NCBI RefSeq assembly: GCF_034259105.1
Contig: NZ_CP139478.1
Span: forward strand, 1,236,501-1,300,500
DNA length: 64,000 nucleotides
Direction of reading: 5' to 3'
From: Limosilactobacillus reuteri
Lineage (GTDB): Bacteria > Bacillota > Bacilli > Lactobacillales > Lactobacillaceae
Position 1 is the first letter of the stretch. Every line of letters begins with the position of its first letter. The notes under the pieces are model-generated. The model was not told where the DNA came from. It made no database searches and saw only the letters and a program-made list of their open reading frames with translations. Below are positions 1-8,889 of the stretch, piece after piece. The translations under genes were made by a program, and so were the position numbers.

Positions 1-123
1 GTGGCGATAAACTTGCATCGAATCACCGGAAATTACTTCCCCATCAAATTCATGTGCCAATTTTATTGATAGCGCAGTTTTTCCTACAGCGGTTGGGCCA
101 ACAATTGCAATTACTTTATTCAT
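1..123 (-). CDS. miaA: tRNA dimethylallyltransferase, N-terminal part (cut by window edge)
   Basis: Only about the first 41 codons are present. The minus-strand ATG is at 121-123, preceded by a GGAGAG ribosome binding site. The protein opens with an isoprenyltransferase-type P-loop, GPTAVGKT, followed by a [10 protein letters not shown] stretch; both are hallmarks of MiaA. The family transfers a dimethylallyl group to A37 of tRNAs that read codons starting with U. The divergent neighbour is a DUF3042 gene. The call rests on these two motifs alone because the rest lies outside the window. Confidence 0.9.
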   Translation of the reverse strand, partial: MNKVIAIVGPTAVGKTALSIKLAHEFDGEVISGDSMQVYRH

Positions 124-237
124 CTTAACTCTCCAATTTTTATAAATTTTATGCTAAAACTTGTCCTTCTCACTGGTAAAACGCCATTAATTCTTGCATA
201 ATGGAGGTAGCCTATAAATTCGAGGAGGTTTTATGTT

Positions 238-414
238 ATGAAACAATTAGCAAAAGGTATTTTAGTTGGTAGTTTAGCAACAGTTGCTGCCATTGCTAGC
301 GGGGTTCTTACTTTCCATAAAACTGTCATTAAGCCAGCTGAAGAAGAAGAAGAGAAGTTTGATCAAAACCGTCGAGCTGCTATCCGTAAGGGCCGCTCAG
401 CACACCAACTTTAA
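238..414 (+). CDS. DUF3042 family small membrane-anchored protein
   Basis: A 58-residue protein with an N-terminal hydrophobic segment (about residues 4-24), an acidic patch of consecutive Glu residues near residue 40, and a basic C-terminus. This pattern matches DUF3042, a small lactobacillar family of unknown function usually found beside miaA. The ATG at 238 follows a GAGGAGG Shine-Dalgarno. An ATG 5 bases upstream (233) opens a frame that stops after two codons, so it is not the start. A strong terminator follows. Function unknown; probably a single-pass membrane protein with its charged tail in the cytoplasm (inference). Confidence 0.85.
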   Translation: MKQLAKGILVGSLATVAAIASGVLTFHKTVIKPAEEEEEKFDQNRRAAIRKGRSAHQL

Positions 415-438
415 TTTCATTTAAGATTCAAAAAGCAG

Positions 439-480
439 AGAGGCTGGGAGAAAACAAAATTTTCTCCCAGCCTCTTTTTT
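439..480. terminator. Bidirectional rho-independent terminator
   Basis: A perfect 16-bp stem (439-454 with 460-475) around a short loop, followed by a run of T on the plus strand. The left flank also gives a shorter T run on the minus strand, so it can serve both the DUF3042 gene and the convergent rhodanese operon. The stem belongs to the GGCTGGGAGAAA family seen several times in this window. Confidence 0.9.
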
Positions 481-577
481 ATTGGTTAAAATTCACAAGA
501 GGCTAGATTCTAAGCATTAGCAAATAATTGGTTAGAATCATCAACCATCCTGACAAAAAGCATATAAGATACTTTTC

Positions 578-997
578 TTAATACTTGGACTTTTTAGTCT
601 TACCGTCCCATGCACGATAACCATCTTTTAAGATATAAAGGTGGTTATACCCATGCTTACCTAAAAATGCAGCGGCCTGGGTACTTAATGTCATTCCTTC
701 ATCATATAAGTAAACTGGCAAGTCCTTCCGCAACTCGCCATATTGTTGACGAAGATACGGATAAGGCAAGTTACGTGCACCAAGAATATGTCCTTGTTTA
801 AAGTCATTTTCTTGTCGCAAGTCGATAACCTGTGCTTTTCGCATTCCTTGCTTAAAGTCATCTTGACTAAGGACAGTTGCATATCTCTTTCGACGGTAAG
901 TCTGAAATGCCCAGCTAAAAATCCATACTAACAAGATGATTATAATGACTGCATTAAGAATCATCAAGCCAGAGCTAACTCCAAGTACCACGATCAT
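578..997 (-). CDS. Membrane-anchored rhodanese-like protein lacking the catalytic cysteine
   Basis: 139 residues: an N-terminal membrane segment (about residues 8-32), then a rhodanese fold with the family signatures IDLRQENDFKQGHI and LKDGYRAW. Rhodaneses use a cysteine in the CxxGxxS loop to carry sulfane sulfur; here the loop reads YDEGMTLS, with Asp where Cys is expected, so sulfurtransferase activity is unlikely. It lies 13 bp downstream of glcK and ends the fthC-rhomboid-yqgQ-glcK cluster. An alternative GTG start two codons further in has better Shine-Dalgarno spacing. Role unknown; perhaps a protein-interaction domain at the membrane. Confidence 0.8.
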   Translation of the reverse strand: MIVVLGVSSGLMILNAVIIIILLVWIFSWAFQTYRRKRYATVLSQDDFKQGMRKAQVIDLRQENDFKQGHILGARNLPYPYLRQQYGELRKDLPVYLYDEGMTLSTQAAAFLGKHGYNHLYILKDGYRAWDGKTKKSKY

Positions 998-1010
998 TTC
1001 CCCTTACAAA

Positions 1011-1982
1011 TTAATCTTCATTTACAAACTGACGAGCTAATGAAGCAGCACCGATAACACCAGCATCATTACCTAATTCAGCTAACTTCAATTGAGTTGA
1101 AGTCCGAACTGTTGGGAAGGCAAATTTTTCAAAGTTTTGCTTTACCCGCTTCAAAAGGAATTCACCAGCTGCGGAAACTCCACCACCGATAACAAGGTAT
1201 TCAGGGTTTAATGCGTTACTTAAGTTGGCAGTTGCCAAACCAAGGTAGAAGCAAACTTCATCAACAACAGTGTTAGCAAGGTAATCATTTTCCTTAGCAA
1301 GGTCAAAGACAATCTTGGCTGTAATTTCATCACCGTTATCAATCATTGCCTTCAAACGACTGTTACCTTCATATTCTTCCGCCTTATCTTGAGCGATATG
1401 AACAATTCCAGTAGCAGATGCATATTGTTCAAGACATCCATGGTTTCCACAAGTACAAAGGTATCCATCTGACTTAACAATCATGTGACCAACTTCCCCA
1501 CCGGCACCAACAACACCGTGGATAAGCTTACCATTAGAGATAAGTCCACCACCAACACCGGTACCTAAAGTAATAAATGCAACATCGTCACCTTCATTAC
1601 CAGCACCCTTCCAACGTTCACCAAGTGCGGCAACGTTAGCATCGTTATCAAGAGCAAATTGCATCCCAGTGCCTTGTTCAATCTCTTCTTTAACGTTTTG
1701 CGTTGTCTTCCAGTTTAAGTTGTAGGCACCAATAACAGTTCCCTTTTCACGGTCAATTGTTCCGGGAGTTCCCATTCCGATTCCAATAAATTGGTCGCGA
1801 GACATTTTGTATAAATCAAGGTGGTGATTAATTGAGTTAATGATGTCTGGCACAATGTGTGAACCATCATCCAAAATGTTAGTCCGCAAAGACCACTTTT
1901 GTTGAATCTCACCGTTCTCCGTTAAAATTGCAAACTTGATAGTAGTACCACCAAGGTCAACACCAATTAATTTCTTAGCCAT
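1011..1982 (-). CDS. glcK: ROK-family glucokinase
   Basis: 323 residues, normal length for a ROK glucokinase. The N-terminal phosphate-binding motif GVDLGGTTIKFA, the GIGMGTPG segment, the ALDNDANVAALGE catalytic region, the LGTGVGGGLI loop and the zinc motif CTCGNHGCLEQ (near residue 180) are all present. The enzyme phosphorylates glucose with ATP at the entry of glycolysis or the phosphoketolase pathway, in the cytoplasm. The ATG is preceded by AGGAAAGGA. It lies between yqgQ and the rhodanese-like gene, the same order as in Bacillus (yqgP-yqgQ-glcK), so cotranscription from fthC onward is likely. Confidence 0.95.
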   Translation of the reverse strand: MAKKLIGVDLGGTTIKFAILTENGEIQQKWSLRTNILDDGSHIVPDIINSINHHLDLYKMSRDQFIGIGMGTPGTIDREKGTVIGAYNLNWKTTQNVKEEIEQGTGMQFALDNDANVAALGERWKGAGNEGDDVAFITLGTGVGGGLISNGKLIHGVVGAGGEVGHMIVKSDGYLCTCGNHGCLEQYASATGIVHIAQDKAEEYEGNSRLKAMIDNGDEITAKIVFDLAKENDYLANTVVDEVCFYLGLATANLSNALNPEYLVIGGGVSAAGEFLLKRVKQNFEKFAFPTVRTSTQLKLAELGNDAGVIGAASLARQFVNED

Positions 1983-2006
1983 AATGATTCCTTTCCTGGG
2001 TAAGGT

Positions 2007-2246
2007 TTAATACAGTTTACCCCTTTTAATTCTCGTTTGTTCTTCACGATGTTCTTTACGCAAGACAATCTTTGCTTTTGTATAAGTTGAGTTATCTACA
2101 ACTCCTGATTGATAGAGGTTATCGAGCTCAATAGCCATTAACTCAATATCATACAGTCGTTTACCCACATATACAAACACGTTGAATTCTTTTAATAGTT
2201 GCTGAACATCGTATAGTGTGCGGTAGTTTCTTGAGGCGATTGCCAT
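2007..2246 (-). CDS. yqgQ: YqgQ family protein (DUF910)
   Basis: A 79-residue, mostly helical protein with a run resembling the YqgQ core (YDVQQLLKEFN, then VYVGKRLYDIELM). Family members have been described as small three-helix proteins that may bind nucleic acid, but the role is not established. It lies between the rhomboid protease and glcK, the conserved Bacillus arrangement. The start overlaps the 3' end of the rhomboid gene closely enough that the ribosome binding site (AAGTGA) sits in that gene's stop region, pointing to translational coupling. Confidence 0.85.
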   Translation of the reverse strand: MAIASRNYRTLYDVQQLLKEFNVFVYVGKRLYDIELMAIELDNLYQSGVVDNSTYTKAKIVLRKEHREEQTRIKRGKLY

Positions 2247-2252
2247 AAATTA

Positions 2253-2912
2253 TCACTTCAATTCTAGAGTCAAAATTACCAAACTTACCGTTAATACAGC
2301 TCCACTTAACAACCGTTTTAGGTAATCAACAGTTCCTAACATGGGAGCACCAACAATAAATGCAATGAAAAAGCCACCAAATAGGCCGCCAATGTGTCCT
2401 ACCAAGTCAACTCCTGACAGGAAAAAATCCATCACAATATTAATAATAACAAATAACAAAAAAGTACGACTTAAGACGCGAACAATAACATTATGGTGAA
2501 AGCAAACACCCAACATTAAAAATGCGCCAAATAATCCAAAAATAGCAGTACTAGCACCAGCTGAAACTGTCGATGGCATGAAGACCGCGCTAGTAAGATT
2601 ACCAAAAAACGCGCTGACAAAGTAGATGACTACCATTCGCCAATGACCGAAAAATTCTTCAATATAACGGCCGATATATAAAAGCGTAACGCTGTTGACT
2701 ACTAAGTGTGATAAACCAACATGAAGGAACACAGGTGATACTAAGCGCCACCATTCACCTCCCTTGATCAAGAGCGTACTACGAGCACCCATGTTAAGGA
2801 GGGTTACTGTATTAGTTGAGCCACCTGCATAAACTAACCAGCAATAAACTAATATCTGAAAAATTATTAAGGTAAGCGTCACGGGCGCTAATCTTAGTCC
2901 CTGCGTCCGCAT
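2253..2912 (-). CDS. gluP: Rhomboid family intramembrane serine protease (GluP/YqgP type)
   Basis: 219 residues with six to seven membrane segments. The catalytic Ser lies in GASTAIFG and the catalytic His in VGHIGG, the standard rhomboid dyad; the helix-1 WWRLVSPVFLHVGLSHL loop is also typical. Rhomboids cleave membrane proteins within the bilayer. Bacillus YqgP is longer and has a cytoplasmic domain and TPR repeats, so this is the minimal form. It begins 3 bp after fthC ends and precedes yqgQ and glcK, indicating one operon. The ATG at 2912 follows GGAGATAT. The substrate is unknown. Confidence 0.93.
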   Translation of the reverse strand: MRTQGLRLAPVTLTLIIFQILVYCWLVYAGGSTNTVTLLNMGARSTLLIKGGEWWRLVSPVFLHVGLSHLVVNSVTLLYIGRYIEEFFGHWRMVVIYFVSAFFGNLTSAVFMPSTVSAGASTAIFGLFGAFLMLGVCFHHNVIVRVLSRTFLLFVIINIVMDFFLSGVDLVGHIGGLFGGFFIAFIVGAPMLGTVDYLKRLLSGAVLTVSLVILTLELK

Positions 2913-2915
2913 CTT

Positions 2916-3470
2916 CTATATCTCCGGTAAATACAACACTTTATCTATCCGCTGATCGAATTCTTCTGGTTCCCATTCGTTTTCTTCAGCCAGTTGCGTT
3001 GTCAATGCCATTGAAACTTTAGGACCCTTATAGTTTTTTAGGTAACGATCATAATAACCGCCACCAAAGCCCAACCTGTTACCAGATGCGGTAAAGGCTA
3101 CTCCAGGAACAACCATCAAATCAATCTCATCTGGAGAATAAACTTTGCCATCATGTGGCTCTAAAATACCAAAAGACGTCTCATCGAAATCGGTATCTTC
3201 ATTTAATTCAACAAATTCCATTTGACGATGTGGCAGCGTCCGTGGAACAACAATCTGTTGGCCCTTATGACGCGCATGAAGGATAATAGGTGCAGTATCA
3301 ATTTCAAAAGATTGACTTAAAGTAACAGCAATTGTCTTAGCCCCTGTCCATTCAGGTTGATCATATAGCAAAGATGCTAATTTTCGCTCTTCGTAAAGAC
3401 GGGTGTTTAAATCTAATTGTTGAAGGCGCGCAATATATGCTTGTCGTAACTCTTTCTTTGAATAAGCCAT
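2916..3470 (-). CDS. fthC: 5-formyltetrahydrofolate cyclo-ligase
   Basis: 184 residues, standard length. The C-terminal signature PGVAFTASGNRLGFGGGYYDRYL binds ATP and folate (GxGGGYYDR). The N-terminus carries the KKELRQAYIAR start helix common to the family. The enzyme uses ATP to convert 5-formyl-THF to 5,10-methenyl-THF, returning a storage folate to one-carbon metabolism. It is the first gene of the fthC-rhomboid-yqgQ-glcK-rhodanese group, matching Bacillus yqgN-yqgP-yqgQ-glcK. Confidence 0.95.
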   Translation of the reverse strand: MAYSKKELRQAYIARLQQLDLNTRLYEERKLASLLYDQPEWTGAKTIAVTLSQSFEIDTAPIILHARHKGQQIVVPRTLPHRQMEFVELNEDTDFDETSFGILEPHDGKVYSPDEIDLMVVPGVAFTASGNRLGFGGGYYDRYLKNYKGPKVSMALTTQLAEENEWEPEEFDQRIDKVLYLPEI

Positions 3471-3570
3471 TATGTTATGACCGCTCCTTTATAGTGAAGT
3501 AACAAACGGTATCAGATTTTATTATCACCGCTTGAGTGAATTTATGCAAGCGTTTTTTTATAAAAATAAA

Positions 3571-3600
3571 TAAAAAGAGCCGGTCTCCCAGCTCCTTTAT
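3571..3600 (-). terminator. Rho-independent terminator of rpmG
   Basis: A GAGCTGG/CCGGCTC stem (3577-3583 with 3588-3594) with a 4-base loop. On the minus strand it is followed by TTTTTATTT. It lies 8 bp past the rpmG stop, between rpmG and fthC. Confidence 0.75.
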
Positions 3601-3607
3601 ATGGTCA

Positions 3608-3757
3608 TTACTTAGTTTCCCGATGTAATGTAACCTTTTGTTCCCGTGGACAGTACTTGTTTAATTCAAGACGATCTGGGTTATGACGACGGTTCTTGCT
3701 AGTTAAGTAAGTCCGCTCGTGGCATGAAGTACATTCAAGTGTAATGTTGACACGCAT
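3608..3757 (-). CDS. rpmG: 50S ribosomal protein L33
   Basis: 49 residues, standard length. The sequence has the L33 pattern [23 protein letters not shown] and TLHRETK. The first zinc pair is kept as CTSC. The second site reads KYCPRE, so the fourth cysteine of the zinc-ribbon C+ form is missing and zinc binding may be weak or lost. It is a 50S subunit protein near the E site. The ATG is preceded by GGAGGTC. It is transcribed alone, with its own terminator. Confidence 0.95.
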   Translation of the reverse strand: MRVNITLECTSCHERTYLTSKNRRHNPDRLELNKYCPREQKVTLHRETK

Positions 3758-3868
3758 TATTTTGACCTCCAAACTATTTCTTTTATTTAACGTGGTTATT
3801 TATCGTAACCCTAACTCGTACAACTATATCATTTATTCTTCTATTTGGCTAGTAATTTATCAAAGTTT

Positions 3869-3888
3869 GTTAAGGAAATTTCCTTGAC
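3869..3888. repeat. 20-bp near-perfect palindrome between rpmG and the PBP2 gene
   Basis: The two 10-base halves centred on AAATTT are reverse complements except for one T/C pair. It lies just past the stop of the PBP2 gene and upstream of the rpmG promoter region. There is no loop and no good T run, so it could be a weak terminator or an operator. The sequence alone does not decide. Confidence 0.4.
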
Positions 3889-3895
3889 AGTTTCG

Positions 3896-5995
3896 TTAGT
3901 CACCAAAACCCTTAGGACTCTGAACAGTCTTCCAGTAGGCTTCAAAAATTTGTTTTGCCATTGTCAGGTTGGCACCACCATCGGAATTTGAAGCTCCTGG
4001 AATAGCCAAAGCGACTACAACTTGTGGATTATCAGATGGCGCAAATCCAGCAAAACTTAGCGTAGTTGTTGAGTGTGACTTGTAGTAGGTTTCGGCAGTC
4101 CCTGTCTTACCAGATACTGATGGTTTAACAGATGCCAACGCTTTACCAGTAACATAACGGTTAGAACCATGAACCACTTGATAAAGCCCTTGTTTAACGA
4201 CATCAAAGTCAGCTTTAGAAGCAGGAATGGTTAATTGAACTTGGGGCTTTGTTGTATATTCAACGGCACCAAGTTGACCATTGGCTTTCGTACCACGGAT
4301 TTCTTTAACAATGTATGGACGCATCCGGTTACCACCGTTAGCAATAGTAGACATATATTGGGCAAGTTGAATCAAAGTATAACCATCATAGTTACCATAT
4401 GACAAGTCAAGTGCTGAACCGATATGCTTTTGGTCAGCAGGTCCTGTATAACCGCTTGTTTCACCAGGCAAGTCGATTCCAGTTTTAACCCCTAGTCCAA
4501 ACATGTTGAAGTAACCCCGCGCTTTAGCAAAAATACTTGGCTTCATCGTAATTTGCGCGTTTGGTGTATATTTCATCCCCGCTTCTTTCATGAGCAGTTG
4601 CATCATGTAGGAGTTGGAAGAAACTTCAAGGGCCGTTGCTGCATTAATTGCCATATTTGCTGATCCACCATGGTTAAACCATGATCCCTTAGATGAAGTG
4701 CCGGCAAGCTTAATCGGCATATCAGTTAAGGTATTATTGGTTGGCGTAATTACACCATCCATTAATGCCCCCATGACCATCGCCGGCTTTACAACTGAAC
4801 CCATCGTAATTGGGTGGTTGATAGCACCAATTTCATCAGGGGTTTCTTTACCTGTTGCTGGGTCACGGTCAATTCCTGCCATCGCATAAATTGCACCGGT
4901 ATTTGGATTCATTACTACTGCATATACCCCAGTGGAATACTGGTTTCCGGCAGCTGAGTAATTGTTTTTCAAAATCGATTGAACTTGCTTTTGGAACTTT
5001 GAATTAATCGTTAATACAAGGTTATCACCCTTCTTACCAGGGTACTTAGTCTTTTCTTTAGTTACATCATTTCCGTTAGTAGTAACTTCAGTTTGTGACT
5101 TCGAACCAGCTAAAGTTGATTGGAACTGTTTTTCCAGATAACTTTGTCCAACGCTATCATTTCGAGAATATCCTTGAGCAAGCAATGAGTTAACTTCATC
5201 ACTTGGTAAACCAGTAGTTGAGACAGTTCCTGTTAACGATTGAATATCTGTACCTTGGGGGTAATTACGAGTCCAAGACGTTCCAATCTTTACCCCTGGC
5301 ATTTCATTCAAGTGTTCTCCAACTGCTGCAAGCTCTTTAGCACTAACACCCGTTTCTTTAATATAAGTTGTCGAAAGGGAATATGCTCCACTCATTGCCG
5401 CATAAATTCGAGCATTATTCTTTTGCTGATCTGTAAGTTCCCATGAATCAGGATGCTTGCTCAAATATTCGAGAGCTTTATTATATTTAGTATCTTCAGA
5501 ATCGGCATCTGAAGTCTTAACATGTTTCAAAACACTCTTAAGCCGCTCTTTATCAGCAAGGTAATAATCCTCTTCATTTCGATCAGTTAAGCGCGAATTT
5601 TTATTAGAAACAGACACATATTTTCCTAAACGATTAGCAATCTGATAGAGCTGATCAGTAGTTACATTGGCCCCTTTAGTATAGGTAATGGCTTGATGAG
5701 TTTGATTACCAACAAGAACATTCCCTTGTGAATCATAAATCATCCCCCGTTGTACATTATTCGTCTGCGTTGTTGTATCTGATCGCTTTACTTCCGCTTT
5801 AAATGATGTTCCTTGCAGAACTTGAAGATAAAACAGTCGAATAGTTAACGCTAATAACAAAATACCAACAATCCATAATAGCATGTTCAGCCGGAATGGA
5901 ATAATTGACTGCGCATTTTGACGCTTTTTGGTACGTGAACCAAATAAGTTCATTATTCGATCAAAGAATTTCACAGTTTTATAATTCTCCTTCAT
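3896..5995 (-). CDS. Penicillin-binding protein 2, elongation-type transpeptidase
   Basis: 699 residues: cytoplasmic basic tail, one membrane segment (about residues 34-56), a PBP dimerisation domain, and a transpeptidase domain. The active-site Ser is residue 400 in GSVVKP, the second motif is SSN in EVSSNSYM, and the third is KTG at about 630 in SGKTGTAE. There are no PASTA repeats, so it resembles the lateral-wall class (PbpA/PbpH of Bacillus) rather than division PBP2B/PBP2X. It cross-links peptidoglycan outside the membrane during rod elongation. It is monocistronic between rpmG and yfhO. Confidence 0.92.
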   Translation of the reverse strand: MKENYKTVKFFDRIMNLFGSRTKKRQNAQSIIPFRLNMLLWIVGILLLALTIRLFYLQVLQGTSFKAEVKRSDTTTQTNNVQRGMIYDSQGNVLVGNQTHQAITYTKGANVTTDQLYQIANRLGKYVSVSNKNSRLTDRNEEDYYLADKERLKSVLKHVKTSDADSEDTKYNKALEYLSKHPDSWELTDQQKNNARIYAAMSGAYSLSTTYIKETGVSAKELAAVGEHLNEMPGVKIGTSWTRNYPQGTDIQSLTGTVSTTGLPSDEVNSLLAQGYSRNDSVGQSYLEKQFQSTLAGSKSQTEVTTNGNDVTKEKTKYPGKKGDNLVLTINSKFQKQVQSILKNNYSAAGNQYSTGVYAVVMNPNTGAIYAMAGIDRDPATGKETPDEIGAINHPITMGSVVKPAMVMGALMDGVITPTNNTLTDMPIKLAGTSSKGSWFNHGGSANMAINAATALEVSSNSYMMQLLMKEAGMKYTPNAQITMKPSIFAKARGYFNMFGLGVKTGIDLPGETSGYTGPADQKHIGSALDLSYGNYDGYTLIQLAQYMSTIANGGNRMRPYIVKEIRGTKANGQLGAVEYTTKPQVQLTIPASKADFDVVKQGLYQVVHGSNRYVTGKALASVKPSVSGKTGTAETYYKSHSTTTLSFAGFAPSDNPQVVVALAIPGASNSDGGANLTMAKQIFEAYWKTVQSPKGFGD

Positions 5996-6204
5996 CGTAG
6001 TGAATCTATTTTAACAAAAATTACCTGCTTTAACAGATAGTTACCACTACTAACGTGAAAATAATACTCTTTATTTTATAAGAAATGAAGAATTTATTCC
6101 AATGATTTAATGAAATTTAATGAACAATAGTAATGAATATCATTTTAAAAAAGGATATGATAATGTGGATGTGTCTATTTAATTGAGAGAAGGAGAATTT
6201 TGCT

Positions 6205-8820
6205 GTGTTTTTATATCAACATCATCGTTTATATCGACGCAAAATTTTGATTGCAAGCTTCCTGCTACCAGTTATTTTGATGGCCTGCTATTTTGCATAT
6301 CGTCAAATGACTCCCTTTGGCAAAAGCAGTTTATTAACCGTTGATCTTGGTCAACAATATGTCGATTTTTTCAGTTACCTTCGAAATACTATTCTCCACC
6401 ATCCTAGCAGTTTCTTTTATTCGTTTAGCAAAGGGCTGGGTGGCGAAATGTTTGGAACTAATGCGTATTACTTGCTAAGTCCATTAAACTTAATTTTGTT
6501 ATTCTTCCCTGCTCAACACCTTGCAACTGGGATAACCATCGTTACACTCGTTCGATACGGTCTAGCGGGATTGAGTTTTGCCTGGTTAATGCAAAAAACT
6601 GAGCTACAACAGGGGTGGCGAATTTTAGCATTCAGTACAGTCTACTCAATGAATGGCTGGATGATTGCCAACCAATTAAATATGATTTGGCAAGATGCTT
6701 TAATACTTTTGCCGTTAATTATTTGGGGCCTTCTCAAACTTATTTACCAAAATCGAGTTGGAACTTATATCTCTTGGCTAGCCGTAATGCTGGTTGATAA
6801 TTATTATATGGGCTGGATGATTGCCATCTTTACTATTCTATTTTTCCTCTGGCAAACACCAGCGTTAGCCTCATGGCGACAACGGGGAGTAATTTTTCTC
6901 CGCTATCTCGGCAGCTCATTGCTGGCGGCAGGTATTTCAGCAGTCATTTTATTGCCCACTTTCTACGCCTTAATGCAGAGTAAAGGGACGTATACTGAGA
7001 CCAAGATTCACAGCCGTTTTGAGTACTTTGCTCCTAAAATGCTTGGGAAACTTGTCCCCGGATCATTTAATTTTAATCAAATGCCAAGTGGTCAGCCTAA
7101 CATTTATATCGGAATGCTATTAATGCTCGGCGCTTGTCTCTACTTCTTCAATAATCGCTTTGACCTTCGTCGTCGTTTAATTGGGGCAGCCATTTCTATT
7201 TTCTTTATTTTCTCATTCTGTTACGAACCATTAGATCTTTTATGGCATGCCGGACAGTTTCCAGTTTGGTACCCTTATCGTTTTTCCTACCTTTTCTCTT
7301 TCTGGTGCATCTATCTTGCAGCTAAAGTGCTTCAACCTGATTTCAAAATAAAAAAGCGCAGTGCACTTATCCTGACGTTGCTTATTATCGCAATTTACTG
7401 GTATGTTGGTACGCTTAACTTATCGTATATTAATAACAATCAACGGAATATCGGCTTATGCTTTGCGCTGATCGCTGTTAGCTGTCTTTGTATTCCCCAA
7501 ACAAATTCACCGCGCTTATACGATGCGCTTCTTGTTCTCCTTGCTGTCTGTGATATTTCTATGAGTGGGTACACGGCGCTTAATAAGATCTCTTACGTTT
7601 CACAACCTGAATTTGGCAACTACACTATCGCTCTTGATAAAAGTATAGAAAAACTAAAGAAACATGATCCAGGTTTCTACCGCGTTGCCAAAACTTTTAT
7701 GCGCACGAAAGATGATCCCTTTCAAGCAGACTTTAATTCTGGTGACCACTTTGGTTCGACTCTAGAACCGCCAATTCCAGCCTTCATGGGTGCAATTGGG
7801 CAGCCAGATGGGGATGGTTTTGTTACGTATACTAATGGAACTCAAGTGAGTGATGCGCTTCTTGGTTACAAATACACTATGAATGCTCGGAATACGTCAG
7901 CCGGACAGGCATTACCCCTATCAGGTTTCCGTCCTGATTGGTACAGTTACCCATTAGTAGGATCAACTTCGGCAGTCAATCTCCGTGAGAATCCAAATGT
8001 TCTTCCGATCGCATTTGGAGCTAATGCCGCCATCCTTCACCTTCAACGGACAACAATGGATCCGTTAAACTATCAGTCACAGATTTTCCAAACGCTTGCC
8101 GGTCGTCCAACACTTCATTCATTATTTGCCGTTCAAAACTTTAATTCCGTTAAATTCAATAATGTTCAAAGTGCTAAGCAAATTACTGGCACGATCTTTA
8201 GAAAGCAAAACCTGCTTAAACCAGCATTAGTTCAGCTAGAATTTATTCCGCCAACCAACGATTCTTACTACTTAACACTCGGACCAAACGTTGAGGATAA
8301 TGCCACAATTACGATGAATAACAAAAAATTCACCCAATATGACACCTTTCGTAATACGGTAGTAATCAACGTTGCTCATGATCAAAAAGGGCAAAAAGTC
8401 CTTGTCAATTTGCAACTAAAGAAAGCTACACTTTGGATGCAAAACGTTAGTATCTATCAACTAAAGCAACGACCATTTATGGCCAGCTTAAAGACTCTCC
8501 AAGAATCTCCCTTAAAGATTAGTTCATACCGTAGTAATCGGATCGTTGGTACAGTCAATCTCCAGCGTAATCAGCGAGTATTGATGACTACTATTCCTGC
8601 TGCCAAGGGTTGGCACGTTAAAGTAGATGGTAAGTCTACTACTCCACAAACCGTGCTTAATACGTTTATGGCTATTCCAATGAGTCCCGGAAAGCATCGG
8701 GTTGAATTTTATTATCGGCCACCGTTTCTCATTCTCGGGCTTATAATTACAGTTATAAGTCTCGGTTTAACTGGTTGGTGGGTTAAGAAAGAACATCAAA
8801 CAAGGACAATGTTTGATTAA
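6205..8820 (+). CDS. yfhO: YfhO family multi-membrane-span protein (GT-C type)
   Basis: 871 residues with about a dozen membrane segments in the N-terminal 470 residues, a long extracellular C-terminal domain, and one last membrane helix near residue 845. The N-terminus has the family motif LTVDLGQQYVDFFSYLR and the FYSFSKGLGGEMFGTNAYYL stretch. In Bacillus, YfhO acts with CsbB in adding GlcNAc to lipoteichoic acid; other members affect wall glycosylation. It starts with GTG at 6205, 9 bp after AGAAGGAG. It stands alone, oppositely oriented to its neighbours, with a strong terminator behind. No CsbB-like gene is nearby. Confidence 0.88.
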   Translation: MFLYQHHRLYRRKILIASFLLPVILMACYFAYRQMTPFGKSSLLTVDLGQQYVDFFSYLRNTILHHPSSFFYSFSKGLGGEMFGTNAYYLLSPLNLILLFFPAQHLATGITIVTLVRYGLAGLSFAWLMQKTELQQGWRILAFSTVYSMNGWMIANQLNMIWQDALILLPLIIWGLLKLIYQNRVGTYISWLAVMLVDNYYMGWMIAIFTILFFLWQTPALASWRQRGVIFLRYLGSSLLAAGISAVILLPTFYALMQSKGTYTETKIHSRFEYFAPKMLGKLVPGSFNFNQMPSGQPNIYIGMLLMLGACLYFFNNRFDLRRRLIGAAISIFFIFSFCYEPLDLLWHAGQFPVWYPYRFSYLFSFWCIYLAAKVLQPDFKIKKRSALILTLLIIAIYWYVGTLNLSYINNNQRNIGLCFALIAVSCLCIPQTNSPRLYDALLVLLAVCDISMSGYTALNKISYVSQPEFGNYTIALDKSIEKLKKHDPGFYRVAKTFMRTKDDPFQADFNSGDHFGSTLEPPIPAFMGAIGQPDGDGFVTYTNGTQVSDALLGYKYTMNARNTSAGQALPLSGFRPDWYSYPLVGSTSAVNLRENPNVLPIAFGANAAILHLQRTTMDPLNYQSQIFQTLAGRPTLHSLFAVQNFNSVKFNNVQSAKQITGTIFRKQNLLKPALVQLEFIPPTNDSYYLTLGPNVEDNATITMNNKKFTQYDTFRNTVVINVAHDQKGQKVLVNLQLKKATLWMQNVSIYQLKQRPFMASLKTLQESPLKISSYRSNRIVGTVNLQRNQRVLMTTIPAAKGWHVKVDGKSTTPQTVLNTFMAIPMSPGKHRVEFYYRPPFLILGLIITVISLGLTGWWVKKEHQTRTMFD

Positions 8821-8824
8821 CAAT

Positions 8825-8874
8825 AAAGCTCTTTAGCATACTATCATTAGAATAGTTTATGCTAAAGAGCTTTT
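8825..8874. terminator. Bidirectional terminator between yfhO and the HesB-like gene
   Basis: A 16-bp perfect stem (8825-8840 with 8859-8874), T-rich on the plus side and A-flanked on the other. It lies between the convergent yfhO and HesB-like genes and probably ends both transcripts. Confidence 0.9.
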
Positions 8875-8889
8875 TCGCTATATAAAAAA

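Noticed and set aside
500..545. An inverted repeat (GATTCTAA/TTAGAATC) downstream of the rhodanese gene
   Set aside because: Only 8 bp with no T run; the strong terminator beside it explains termination.
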